53,799 bases of DNA from CAYJEQ01 sp964369235 (GTDB taxonomy: Bacteria; Bacillota; Clostridia; Oscillospirales; Ruminococcaceae): NCBI GenBank assembly GCA_964369235.1, contig CAYJEQ010000010.1, positions 1-53,799 on the forward strand. Direction: 5' to 3'. Position 1 is the stretch's first letter. The number at the start of each line of letters is the position of its first letter. Made by a program: the position numbers and the translations under genes. Below are positions 16,668-24,682 of the stretch, one piece after another. The notes under the pieces were generated by a model, which ran no database searches, was not told where the DNA came from, and saw nothing but the letters and a program-made list of their open reading frames with translations.

Positions 16668-17088
16668 AACTGTGTGCTTAGCACACAGTTAACAATCGCC
16701 ACAATATTGTGGCGATTTAACCTCAAAACAAGGGTGTTTTGAGGTTAACAGGTGCATTGATTTACAGTCTGCCTGAATTTGGAGCTATACTCCAAATTCA
16801 GAGTGCAAAGTTTTTATAATAATGGATTAAAAACTTTGCACTTCTAAACACCCAAAAACATATTAAATAAACCTATAAGTATGTTTTTGGGTTGTTCAGC
16901 AGACTTTAATTAAAGTTAATGGCTATGCTGTGCCTCTAATAGGGTACAGCATAGTTTAGAGTTTAAAGGATGTAAATACCAGCATTTATAAGTGAATACA
17001 CCCAATTACATTGGCTGGTGAATAGTTAAGGTGTGGGACTATTTTAAATAAAAATTAGAGATTTTTAAATGAGTTCTTAACTATCACC
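16668..17088 (+). ncRNA. Array of consecutive hairpins, possible structured RNA or 3' UTR
   Basis: No coding frame is evident. At least eight strong inverted repeats follow each other almost end to end. Arms are: 16668-16677/16681-16690 (10 bp), 16694-16705/16706-16717 (12 bp), 16717-16729/16736-16748 (13 bp), 16773-16784/16790-16801 (12 bp), 16802-16816/16828-16842 (15 bp), 16851-16862/16880-16891 (12 bp), the palindrome 16903-16916, 16923-16931/16946-16954 (9 bp plus wobbles), and 17017-17030/17076-17088 (13 bp with one bulge). AGTCTGC (16766-16772) can pair with GCAGACT (16899-16905), enclosing three hairpins. The stems differ in sequence from one another, so it is not a tandem repeat. Strand is assumed from flanking genes. 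It matches no RNA class I can name. Confidence 0.5.
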
Positions 17089-17204
17089 TCTTACTTATTA
17101 CATTTATATTATATTCGTTCATCAAAGAACACAAATAAATAGGAGAGAAAGTTTGGAAATAAAATTTTCAAACCTTGCAAGCAGAGAAAGGAATGGTCAT
17201 AAAA

Positions 17205-17972
17205 ATGCCAAATGTCATACTGATAAGTCATACCCCAAACCCGCAAGAAAACATAGCGGCCTCAGCTAAGCTATGTTACAGCCCAGCTACTATAGATACC
17301 CTTATGGATGGCATGACCAGTGAAAAAGCAGAAGGTTTTCTAGATATGCTTGTAGAAATTGGACATGGTAGCCCAGTGGAACATGCCAACTTTACCTTTG
17401 GTATAGAGGGTGTTTCCCGTTCATTTCTAGCACAGATAACTAGACATAGAATAGGCTCTTACAGTGTACAAAGTCAGCGCTATGTTAAGGAAAGCAGATT
17501 TGAATATGTACTGCCTCCAGAAATAGCTGCAATACCAGAAGCACTGGATATATACAATAAATCCATGGAAAGAATACACGAAGAATACAAAACACTTACA
17601 GATATACTAAAAGCTAAACACCTAGCTACCTTTGTCTCAGAGGGTATGGAGGAGAAAGCAGCAGGGAGAGCAGCAGAGAAAAAAGCCATAGAAGATGCTA
17701 GATTTGTGCTACCTAATGCCTGTACCACCAAGATGATAGTAACAATGAATGCAAGAAGCTTAATGAATTTCTTCCATCATAGATGTTGTAGCAGAGCCCA
17801 GTGGGAGATTAAGGAAGTTTCTGACATGATGCTAGCAGAGGTGTTAAAGGTTGCCCCAACACTGTTTAAAAATGCAGGCCCTAGCTGTGTTAGTGGGCCT
17901 TGTCCAGAGGGCAGAATGACCTGTGGCAAAATCAACCAAGTTAGAGCTCATTATAAGAGCCTAGTTGGTTAG
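17205..17972 (+). CDS. thyX: Flavin-dependent thymidylate synthase
   Basis: ThyX makes dTMP from dUMP with methylene-tetrahydrofolate and FAD/NADPH and replaces the classical ThyA. The 255-residue protein has the ThyX motif RHRIGSYSVQSQRY at residues 80-93, and further FAD and dUMP contacts in the NARSLMNFFHHRC segment. The ATG at 17205 is 12 bases after AAAGGA; in-frame alternatives at 17175 (TTG) and 17193 (ATG) either lack or abut the Shine-Dalgarno. tmk follows 93 bases later, so the pair gives dTMP and dTDP. The upstream spacer is the hairpin array plus about 115 AT-rich bases with GTTC-N6-GAAC (17117-17130). Confidence 0.96.
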   Translation: MPNVILISHTPNPQENIAASAKLCYSPATIDTLMDGMTSEKAEGFLDMLVEIGHGSPVEHANFTFGIEGVSRSFLAQITRHRIGSYSVQSQRYVKESRFEYVLPPEIAAIPEALDIYNKSMERIHEEYKTLTDILKAKHLATFVSEGMEEKAAGRAAEKKAIEDARFVLPNACTTKMIVTMNARSLMNFFHHRCCSRAQWEIKEVSDMMLAEVLKVAPTLFKNAGPSCVSGPCPEGRMTCGKINQVRAHYKSLVG

Positions 17973-18065
17973 TAAGGCAAAAAAAATAGAAAATTTTTTC
18001 TAGTACATAATTTACTAATAAAGTTATTGTATAATACTATAATGGTATAGATTAAGGTGGTTGCG

Positions 18066-18740
18066 ATGAATCTTAATAACAAAGGCAAATTAATAGTAAT
18101 AGATGGCATAGATGGCAGTGGTAAAGCCACCCAGACAAAACTTCTATGTGATAGGCTAACCTCTAGTGGAGTAAGGGTATATAAAGGCGCTTTCCCAAAT
18201 TACGAAAGCAAATCCTCTACTCTGGTTAAGATGTATCTAGCTGGGGAAATAGGGGATAATAATCAGGTTAACCCATATACAGCCTCAACATTTTATTCTG
18301 CTGATAGAGCTATAACATATTTAAATCAGTGGAAGGATGTATATAATAGTGGTACAACCATCATTACTGATAGATACACAACGGCTAATATAGTTCATCA
18401 GATGCCACGACTACCTAAGGAACAGTGGCAGGAGTTTATAGATTGGTTATTTGATTTTGAATATAATAAACTGGCAATTCCAAAGCCAGATGTGACTATA
18501 TATCTGGACATGCACCCTAACACCAGTCAAAAACTTCTAAGTAATCGCTATCAAGGTGACGAAAGCAAAAAGGACATGCTGGAAAAGGATGTAGAGTATA
18601 TGCTAAAATGCCGACAAGGGGCACTTTTTGCAGGGGAGAAGCTGGGTTGGACCATAATAAAATGCTGTGATGGAGAAAATCCATATACCCAAGAGGAAAT
18701 ACAGCAGAAGATACAGGACACCATAGCACCACACCTATAA
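18066..18740 (+). CDS. tmk: Thymidylate kinase (dTMP kinase)
   Basis: The enzyme phosphorylates dTMP to dTDP. The 224-residue protein has the P-loop GIDGSGKATQT near residue 15, the DRYTTAN segment in place of the usual DRY/SS motif, and a lid with RYQGDESKKDM. It is longer and more divergent than E. coli Tmk and belongs to a thymidylate-kinase-like variant seen in Clostridia. Adjacent thyX supports the substrate. The ATG at 18066 has AAGGTGG 5 bases upstream; a GTG at 18057 overlaps that site. Confidence 0.88.
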   Translation: MNLNNKGKLIVIDGIDGSGKATQTKLLCDRLTSSGVRVYKGAFPNYESKSSTLVKMYLAGEIGDNNQVNPYTASTFYSADRAITYLNQWKDVYNSGTTIITDRYTTANIVHQMPRLPKEQWQEFIDWLFDFEYNKLAIPKPDVTIYLDMHPNTSQKLLSNRYQGDESKKDMLEKDVEYMLKCRQGALFAGEKLGWTIIKCCDGENPYTQEEIQQKIQDTIAPHL

Positions 18741-18844
18741 ACTATATAATTAAATATAGTTAGTAGGAGTTTACAATAGGTAGAGGGATGGCTGGTAGCC
18801 ACCCTAAAGACATAAGACATAGCTTAAAAGAAAAGGAAATGAAA

Positions 18845-19741
18845 ATGTTAGATTTTAAACCAATTGAAGTTACCGACAAACAGTGGGCAGACCCACTAAT
18901 TAAAATGTCAAACTACAAGGGCAGTGAATATGTATTCTCCAACAACTACAACTGGAGATTTAGCTATTTTACCGAGGTGGCAAGATTTAAGGATTTCTAT
19001 CTTGTAAAATCAGGTAAAACAAAAAAAAGCTATCTATTCCCATCAGGTAGTGGAGATTTAAAGGAAGTAGTTACAGCACTTATAGAAGATGCTAAGGCTA
19101 GAGGTGAGATATTCGCCCTACGAAGCATTACCGAAGAAACAAAAGCCCAGCTAGAGGCAGTAATGCCAGATGTATTTAACTTTGAAACTAATAGAGATAA
19201 TGCAGATTATATCTATCTTAAGGACAAGCTATCCACCCTTGCAGGTAAGAAACTTCATGGTAAGCGCAATCATATTAATAGATTTAAGGAAAATAACCCA
19301 AACTGGGTCTATGAAGATATTACTCCAGAAAACATCTATGACTGCATTACTATGAATAAAAAATGGTGTAAGCTTATGGAATGTAATGACAGCGAAACTC
19401 TTTCCGAAGAAGTCTGTGCAGTAAAAAGCAGCTTTAGAGATTTTGAGAATTTAAAGCTAATTGGTGGACTGTTAAGACTAGAAGCCGGTGGAGATGTAAT
19501 CGCCTATACAATCGGTAGCTATACTGAGGGTTGTGATACAGTGGTTGTCCATATAGAAAAGGCATTCCACGAAATACAAGGTGCATATCCTATGATTAAT
19601 CAGCAGTTTGTACTAAGCCAGTGTCAGGATTTTACCTATATAAATCGTGAGGACGATTTAGGAGAAGAAGGACTGCGCAAAGCAAAACTTTCCTACTACC
19701 CAGAGATTATCGAAGAAAAATACATTGCAACACTAAAGTAA
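18845..19741 (+). CDS. DUF2156-type protein, phosphatidylglycerol lysyltransferase C-domain-like
   Basis: The 298-residue protein resembles the DUF2156 / LPG_synthase_C group, a double GNAT-like fold. Visible are an N-terminal FSNNYNWRFSYFTEVARFKDFYLV and the characteristic KLHGKRNHINRFKENNP (about 135-150), followed by a segment ending in AYPMINQQFVLSQCQDFTYINREDDLGEEGLRKAKLSYYP. In MprF this domain transfers lysine from tRNA to phosphatidylglycerol, but stand-alone soluble members without the membrane flippase are of unknown role. The ATG at 18845 is 8 bases after AAAAGG; the ATG six bases earlier is too close. The gene next door encodes another acetyltransferase-fold protein. Confidence 0.83.
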   Translation: MLDFKPIEVTDKQWADPLIKMSNYKGSEYVFSNNYNWRFSYFTEVARFKDFYLVKSGKTKKSYLFPSGSGDLKEVVTALIEDAKARGEIFALRSITEETKAQLEAVMPDVFNFETNRDNADYIYLKDKLSTLAGKKLHGKRNHINRFKENNPNWVYEDITPENIYDCITMNKKWCKLMECNDSETLSEEVCAVKSSFRDFENLKLIGGLLRLEAGGDVIAYTIGSYTEGCDTVVVHIEKAFHEIQGAYPMINQQFVLSQCQDFTYINREDDLGEEGLRKAKLSYYPEIIEEKYIATLK

Positions 19742-19891
19742 ATTAACCGATTATGGATTTTCTAGGGAGTTTGATTGTAGTGTATCAGGATACAACTTTT
19801 CTAGTCAGTAGTGCTGACAACCGAAAAGGATAAGCAGCTAGGTATATTCATGGCTAGTTTGGGATTTTCGGAGAAAGGAAGGGTCATATTT

Positions 19892-20734
19892 ATGGATTTT
19901 ATAAAAAACTACAGTAATAAAGAAAATATAAAAAGCCTATGGCAGGTGGTTTTTGGCGATAGTGGAGAATATGTCGAGATGTTTCTAGACCACTATTATA
20001 AGCCTAGCTACTGTTATGGTGCTGTGGTAGAGGAAGAATTAATTGCTATGATTTTTGCCCTGCCAGCAACCCTTACCAGTAAAGAAGAAACCTATCAAGG
20101 GGCATATATCTATGCAGTATCCACACACCCAGACTATAGAGGACAGGGGATAAGTAATAGATTATCAGCCTTTGTAGAGGAAGATTTAAAGGATAAGGCA
20201 AGTAGTTTTGTCTGTCTTGTGCCTGCTGAAAAGTCATTATTTGATTTTTATAGTAAGCAGGGATATAGTGATTATTTCTACAGAACAGCCTATAGCTACA
20301 CCAAGGATCAGCTACAGGGTGAAGAAGATATAACTCTAGAAAAGGCAAGCCTATCACAGCTTAAATCCCACCGAGATAATCACCTTGCAGAAGGTGGCAT
20401 ACTGCTACAGTGGAGCAGTGAGTTTCTTTCATATCTACAGCGAGAGGTTAATTTTTTAGGTGGAGATGTATATAGCTTTTCAGGTGGATATCTGTATATA
20501 GTAAATGATGGCACAACAGGTTATATAAAGGAAATCTGCTGTAAACCACAGCTTATTAAATCAGCTGTAAAAGCAGCTATGAGCCTATATAATCTAGAAA
20601 CTGTAATAGTGTATACAGTGTCTAGTAAAGAAGATAAGTGCAAAAGCCCCTTTGGTATGATTAAGTCCTTAGGAGGCAGCTTACCACAGTCAGAGGTTGA
20701 TATTTTACCGATGATTTCATTGGTATTAGACTAA
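19892..20734 (+). CDS. GNAT-family N-acetyltransferase
   Basis: This 280-residue protein probably acetylates an amine using acetyl-CoA. The N-terminal GNAT domain has the acetyl-CoA loop in THPDYRGQGISNRL, preceded by the strand GAYIYAVS, and FYSKQGYSDYF is motif B. The second half carries no domain I can name and may be a degenerate second GNAT unit. The ATG at 19892 is 12 bases after AAAGGA, matching a spacing used by several genes here; the frame is open 27 codons further upstream without a ribosome-binding site. Substrate unknown. Confidence 0.85.
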   Translation: MDFIKNYSNKENIKSLWQVVFGDSGEYVEMFLDHYYKPSYCYGAVVEEELIAMIFALPATLTSKEETYQGAYIYAVSTHPDYRGQGISNRLSAFVEEDLKDKASSFVCLVPAEKSLFDFYSKQGYSDYFYRTAYSYTKDQLQGEEDITLEKASLSQLKSHRDNHLAEGGILLQWSSEFLSYLQREVNFLGGDVYSFSGGYLYIVNDGTTGYIKEICCKPQLIKSAVKAAMSLYNLETVIVYTVSSKEDKCKSPFGMIKSLGGSLPQSEVDILPMISLVLD

Positions 20735-20833
20735 GAGATTTAAAAGTTTTGAAGTATTAAAAAGAAAGTTTCACATAGTGTTTATGGTTATTAATATTAT
20801 GATACTATAAGCATATAGAAAGGAATTAGTATT

Positions 20834-21373
20834 ATGATATATGTTTTTTTAGCAGATGGATTTGAGGAGATTGAAGCAGTTGGAGCTATAGATATCCTTA
20901 GACGAGCAGAGTTAGATGTGCAGATAGTAGGGGTAACCTCACTAAATGTTAAGGGATCCCATGGGATAACCATACAGGCAGATCTACTGGCTAAGGACGC
21001 TACAGCAGAAAATCTAGAGATGATTGTTCTGCCAGGAGGAATGCCAGGGGCGTTAAATCTTGAGAAAAGCGTCCATGTGCTAGATTTTATAAAACTTTGC
21101 GATACATTTGATATTTATATAGGTGCTATATGTGCAGCACCTACCATACTAGGTCATCTATCCCTAGATAAGGGTAGAAATATGACCTGCTACCCAGGTT
21201 GTGATAGCCAGTTAATGGCTGGTAACTACACTGGTGAGCTGGTGACAGTAGATGGTAAATATATTACAGGGAAAGGTCCTGGAGCAACAATACAGTTCTC
21301 CCTAAAGCTAGTAGAAGCACTGCTAGGTAAGGAGAGAGCTGATATATTGGCTGCTTCATTAATGATGGAATAG
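20834..21373 (+). CDS. DJ-1/PfpI family protein
   Basis: The 179-residue protein belongs to the DJ-1/YajL branch, associated with glyoxalase, deglycase or redox-chaperone activities. The nucleophile elbow IGAICAAP holds Cys100 and the partner acid is in FEEIEAVGAID (Glu14); PGGMPGA and the C-terminal TGKGPGATIQF are also typical. AAAGGA lies 9 bases before the ATG. Its TAG stop is immediately followed by the ATG of the next gene, so translation of the two is probably coupled. Confidence 0.92.
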   Translation: MIYVFLADGFEEIEAVGAIDILRRAELDVQIVGVTSLNVKGSHGITIQADLLAKDATAENLEMIVLPGGMPGALNLEKSVHVLDFIKLCDTFDIYIGAICAAPTILGHLSLDKGRNMTCYPGCDSQLMAGNYTGELVTVDGKYITGKGPGATIQFSLKLVEALLGKERADILAASLMME

Positions 21374-21952
21374 ATGGATATTAGAGCTTACAAATCAGAG
21401 CTAAGAGCAAAGGTAAAAGATTATCGTCGCAGTTTAAAAACAGATGAAAAATATGCAATGGACGACAGCCTTAGCGATATAATACTAAAGATGGATTTAT
21501 ATAGAAATGCCAAAAGCATACTATGTTATCACTCTACAGATATTGAGGTTAGCACCGAGATAATAATAAACACAGCACTAGCACAGGGGAAAGATGTTTA
21601 TCTGCCTAGATGTATTAAAGGTACTAGAAAGATGGATTTTATAAAGATAAATTCTATGGAGGATCTAGAATCTGGTACATTTGGGGTTATGGAGCCAAAG
21701 CTAGACCTAGAGGAAAAATACCACAATAGCCCAGACAGTTTATGTATAATACCTGCACTAATGTATGATGTGAGAGGTTATAGACTGGGATATGGTGGAG
21801 GGTATTACGATAGATTTCTATATAAATACACCGGAGCCAAAGTAGGTATTATCTATAAGGAAAATGTTGTAGATAAACTGAAATACGGTAGATATGATAT
21901 ACCAGTAGACTACATAGTCACAGAAGATAAGCAGATAAAAACTAGATTTTAG
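21374..21952 (+). CDS. 5-formyltetrahydrofolate cyclo-ligase
   Basis: The enzyme uses ATP to convert 5-formyl-THF to 5,10-methenyl-THF, recovering the folate pool. The 192 residues include an N-terminal basic helix (ELRAKVKDYRRSL), IEVSTEIII, and the ATP-binding signature RLGYGGGYYDRFL near 137-149. Both length and signature are standard. It abuts the DJ-1 gene with no spacer and lacks a separate ribosome-binding site of note, so it is probably translated by re-initiation. mltG follows after 30 bases with a good AAAGGA. Confidence 0.93.
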   Translation: MDIRAYKSELRAKVKDYRRSLKTDEKYAMDDSLSDIILKMDLYRNAKSILCYHSTDIEVSTEIIINTALAQGKDVYLPRCIKGTRKMDFIKINSMEDLESGTFGVMEPKLDLEEKYHNSPDSLCIIPALMYDVRGYRLGYGGGYYDRFLYKYTGAKVGIIYKENVVDKLKYGRYDIPVDYIVTEDKQIKTRF

Positions 21953-21982
21953 TGAGATAATATTCAGGAAAGGATCTGTATA

Positions 21983-23161
21983 ATGGATAATAAAGAGCGA
22001 CAGAACACCTCTATAGATGGTTTTAAGGTAACTATGCCAGAGGAAGAACCACCGAAAACCACTAGAAAGAAAAGAAAAAAGAAGGTTAAGAAAAAAATGC
22101 TCTACGGCAGAGCAATAACCATATGCCTAATGTGTATAGGGTTAAGTTTCTTCCTAGCCATATTTGCCCTAGAAAGTGCAGGGGATTTATTTGGTCTTAA
22201 CCAAGCTAACAACCAGATAGAGGTTGTAGTAGAAGAGGGAGATAGTTTTTCTGATATTAGCGACAAACTATCAGAAAGTGGCATAATCACCACCGAAACC
22301 ACCTTTTCCATTTATGCTTCTTTTAAAGAGGTAAAGGAGAGTTTTAAGCCAGGGACATATATACTTAATTCCAACATGGCATACGATCAGATTTTTACAG
22401 CACTTAGCACCGAATACGCTGTAAAAAGTACAGTTAAGTTAACATTCTATGAGGGAATGACAGTAAGAGAGATTGCAAAAAGCCTTGATGAGAACGAAGT
22501 TTGCGATGGACAGGAGTTTTTAGACATACTAGAAACAGGGGAATTTGACTATGAATTTATGGACAGAATTCCTGAGGATGAATATAGATTTAGACGATTA
22601 GAGGGATATATCTTCCCAGATACCTATGAGTTCTTTATTGGTATGGATCCATACTCTGTAGCTACTAAGTTTTTAGATAACTTTGACTACCGTGTAACAG
22701 AGGACCACTATGCACAGATGAAGGAAATGGGACTAACTCTTGACGATACCATTAACCTAGCTGCCATAGTACAGGAAGAAGCCTCAGCAGTTGAGGAAAT
22801 GGGCAAGGTATCCTCTATTCTACACAATAGACTAGATGCCCCAGAAACCTATCCTAAACTACAGTGTGATGTAACTATCTTCTATGTAGAGGACGACATT
22901 AAGCCTTACATGACACAGCAAAATCAGCCACTATATGACGCATATAATACCTATGTGGCATCAGGGCTACCAGCAGGGCCAATAACCAACCCAGGTCTAG
23001 CAGCTATTGAAGCAGTGCTATATCCAGAAGATACAAACTACTATTTCTTCCTAACAGATGTAGAGGGTAAATACTACTACGCAAGCACCTTTGAGGAACA
23101 TCTAGTAAATGATAGAACAGCTTCCCGTATTGGGGAAACTCATGGGATAGCTACGGAATAA
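21983..23161 (+). CDS. mltG: Endolytic murein transglycosylase MltG
   Basis: MltG cuts nascent peptidoglycan strands and terminates glycan elongation at the membrane. The 392-residue protein has a cytosolic basic N-terminus (KKRKKKVKKK), one membrane span at about 41-62, a LysM-like region and the YceG domain. Catalytic Glu lies in NLAAIVQEEAS, and the C-terminal signature YVASGLPAGPITNPGLAAIEAVLYP ends with NYYFF. AAAGGA precedes the ATG. In Bacillus relatives, mltG is followed by U32 peptidase-family genes, and the same order occurs here after a hairpin-rich spacer. Confidence 0.95.
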   Translation: MDNKERQNTSIDGFKVTMPEEEPPKTTRKKRKKKVKKKMLYGRAITICLMCIGLSFFLAIFALESAGDLFGLNQANNQIEVVVEEGDSFSDISDKLSESGIITTETTFSIYASFKEVKESFKPGTYILNSNMAYDQIFTALSTEYAVKSTVKLTFYEGMTVREIAKSLDENEVCDGQEFLDILETGEFDYEFMDRIPEDEYRFRRLEGYIFPDTYEFFIGMDPYSVATKFLDNFDYRVTEDHYAQMKEMGLTLDDTINLAAIVQEEASAVEEMGKVSSILHNRLDAPETYPKLQCDVTIFYVEDDIKPYMTQQNQPLYDAYNTYVASGLPAGPITNPGLAAIEAVLYPEDTNYYFFLTDVEGKYYYASTFEEHLVNDRTASRIGETHGIATE

Positions 23162-23163
23162 AA

Positions 23164-23210
23164 TGTGATGAGTAACATAATTATTTGCAATAATCATATT
23201 ACACATCACA
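23164..23210 (+). repeat. Imperfect 47-base hairpin after mltG
   Basis: The two 22-base arms pair at 19 of 22 positions around a TGC loop, starting three bases after the mltG stop. It has no T run, so it is not a classical terminator. The right arm and loop recur 120 bases downstream. Confidence 0.6.
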
Positions 23211-23211
23211 A
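23177..23211 (+). repeat. 35-bp direct repeat, copy 1
   Basis: Identical over 35 bases to 23297-23331, with an offset of exactly 120 bases. The copy begins ATAATTATTTGCAATAATCA and ends in ACACATCACAA. Copy 1 is within the hairpin right after mltG. Confidence 0.9.
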
Positions 23212-23215
23212 GCAA

Positions 23216-23269
23216 CTTTGACTTTTCGGTGAGAGCACCGAAATTTTCCCAAGGGAAAAGTCGTCAAAG
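23216..23269 (+). ncRNA. Three-way-junction-like structure between the direct repeats
   Basis: CTTTGAC (23216-23222) pairs with GTCAAAG (23263-23269). Inside, TTTCGGTG pairs with CACCGAAA around AGAG, and TTTTCCC pairs with GGGAAAA. An alternative long stem GACTTTTC (23220-23227) / GAAAAGTC (23255-23262) excludes the two inner hairpins. The fold is inferred by hand; function unknown. Confidence 0.4.
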
Positions 23270-23296
23270 ATTGGGGCTTAAATTAGGTCGAGCAAT

Positions 23297-23331
23297 ATAA
23301 TTATTTGCAATAATCATATTACACATCACAA
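23297..23331 (+). repeat. 35-bp direct repeat, copy 2
   Basis: Second copy of the 23177-23211 repeat. It lacks the complementary left arm found before copy 1, so it cannot form the long hairpin by itself, but could pair with the left arm at 23164-23185. Confidence 0.9.
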
Positions 23332-23338
23332 TGAATAG

Positions 23339-23372
23339 TTATGCCTTTTCGGGTCACTCTGAAAAGGCATAA
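23339..23372 (+). terminator. Hairpin before the U32 gene
   Basis: TTATGCCTTTTC and GAAAAGGCATAA form a perfect 12-bp stem with a 10-base loop. No T run follows (AATGAG), so it may be an attenuator-like or structural hairpin between mltG and the U32 gene rather than a strong terminator. Confidence 0.45.
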
Positions 23373-23439
23373 TAAATGAGAAGTTTAACACAAGATATTT
23401 TGAAGTATATAACTTTAAAGGCAAAAGAGAGGAATTACA

Positions 23440-24657
23440 ATGATTAAACCAGAAGTATTAGCTCCAGTAGGCGATACAGAGAGATTAAAGGCAGCTATAT
23501 TATACGGAGCCGATGCAGTATATCTAGGTGGGAAGCAGTTTGGCATGAGAGCTAACCCTACTAATTTTTCTATGGAGGAATTAGATGAGGCAGTAAAACT
23601 AGCCCACAGCCACAATGTTAAGGTTTATCTAACCTGCAACACACTACCTACAAATGAGGAGGTAGGAGAGCTACCTAAGTTTATTCATACAGCAGCAGAG
23701 ATAGGTGTAGACGCAATTATTGCAGCAGATATTGGGGTACTGATGACAGCAAAGAGAGTTGCTCCAAAAACTGATTTACATATATCAACACAGGCTGGTA
23801 TAGTAAACTACCTAACAGCAAATGAAATGCATATGCTAGGGGCTAACCGAGTGGTACTAGCTCGTGAACTATCTCTAGTTGATATAAAAAATATTCGTGA
23901 TAATGTTTCTAAGGAGCTTGAGATTGAAGCATTTGTACATGGTGCAATGTGTATGTCTTTCTCTGGTAGATGTCTAATATCCCAGTATATGTTAGGTAGG
24001 GACGCAAACCGTGGGGAATGTGCCCAGCCATGTAGATGGGGATATCACCTAGTAGAGGAAAAGCGCCCTAATCAGTACTATCCAATATACGAAGATGAAA
24101 AGGGTAGCTATATCATGAATGCCAAAGACCTATCTATGATTGAGCATATAGACAAGGTAATTGAGGCTGGGGTAACCTCTTTAAAAATCGAAGGCAGAGC
24201 AAAATCTGCCTACTATGTAGGAGTGGTAACCAATGCCTATAGAATGGCAGTAGACAGCTACCAGGCTAATCCTACAAACTTTATACTGCCTACATGGGTA
24301 GCAGAAGAAACCAAAAAGGTAAGTCATCGTGAGTACAGCACAGGTTTTTACTATGGGGCACCAGACAATGGACAGTGTTATGAAAACGGTGGATATGTGC
24401 GCCAATGGGATATTATTGCAAATGTAGTATCCAGTGGAGATAATCAGCTAACACTACTACAGCGAAATAAATTCTACAGTGGTGATGTGGTAGAGATACT
24501 ACAGCCAGGTAAAGAGCCAGAAACTATTACGATAGAATGGATTAAAGATAGTGAAGGCAATGTAATAGAAGAGTCCTGTCACCCAATGTCCCAGATAACA
24601 ATACCTTATAGTGGACAGGTAGTATCAGGCTCTATAATAAGAAAATCCAAAGACTAA
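23440..24657 (+). CDS. trhP: U32 peptidase-family protein, probable tRNA hydroxylation protein
   Basis: The 405-residue protein is a full-length U32 member with N-terminal PEVLAPVGDTERLKAAILYGADAVYLGG, the family signature EAFVHGAMCMSFSGRC (about 165-180), and the Cys-rich RGECAQPCRW that may hold an iron-sulphur cluster. The C-terminal domain matches the YrrO/TrhP type. These proteins make 5-hydroxyuridine at position 34 of certain tRNAs from prephenate-derived chemistry; older annotation calls them collagenases. Placement after mltG matches the Bacillus yrr region. AGAGAGGA precedes the ATG. I infer the tRNA role from family and neighbourhood. Confidence 0.88.
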   Translation: MIKPEVLAPVGDTERLKAAILYGADAVYLGGKQFGMRANPTNFSMEELDEAVKLAHSHNVKVYLTCNTLPTNEEVGELPKFIHTAAEIGVDAIIAADIGVLMTAKRVAPKTDLHISTQAGIVNYLTANEMHMLGANRVVLARELSLVDIKNIRDNVSKELEIEAFVHGAMCMSFSGRCLISQYMLGRDANRGECAQPCRWGYHLVEEKRPNQYYPIYEDEKGSYIMNAKDLSMIEHIDKVIEAGVTSLKIEGRAKSAYYVGVVTNAYRMAVDSYQANPTNFILPTWVAEETKKVSHREYSTGFYYGAPDNGQCYENGGYVRQWDIIANVVSSGDNQLTLLQRNKFYSGDVVEILQPGKEPETITIEWIKDSEGNVIEESCHPMSQITIPYSGQVVSGSIIRKSKD

Positions 24658-24682
24658 TCTACCTTTAGAAAGGGATTATATC

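Noticed and set aside
17117..17130. GTTC-N6-GAAC palindrome upstream of thyX as an SOS box
   Set aside because: The half-sites are in reverse order compared with the GAAC-N4-GTTC consensus.
16656..17204. T-box or other known riboswitch upstream of thyX/tmk
   Set aside because: No T-box sequence, no aptamer core that I recognise, and no terminator/antiterminator pair directly before the gene.
23177..23331. Two 35-bp repeats as a minimal CRISPR
   Set aside because: Only two copies separated by 85 bases of structured sequence, no cas genes, and one copy is part of a longer hairpin.
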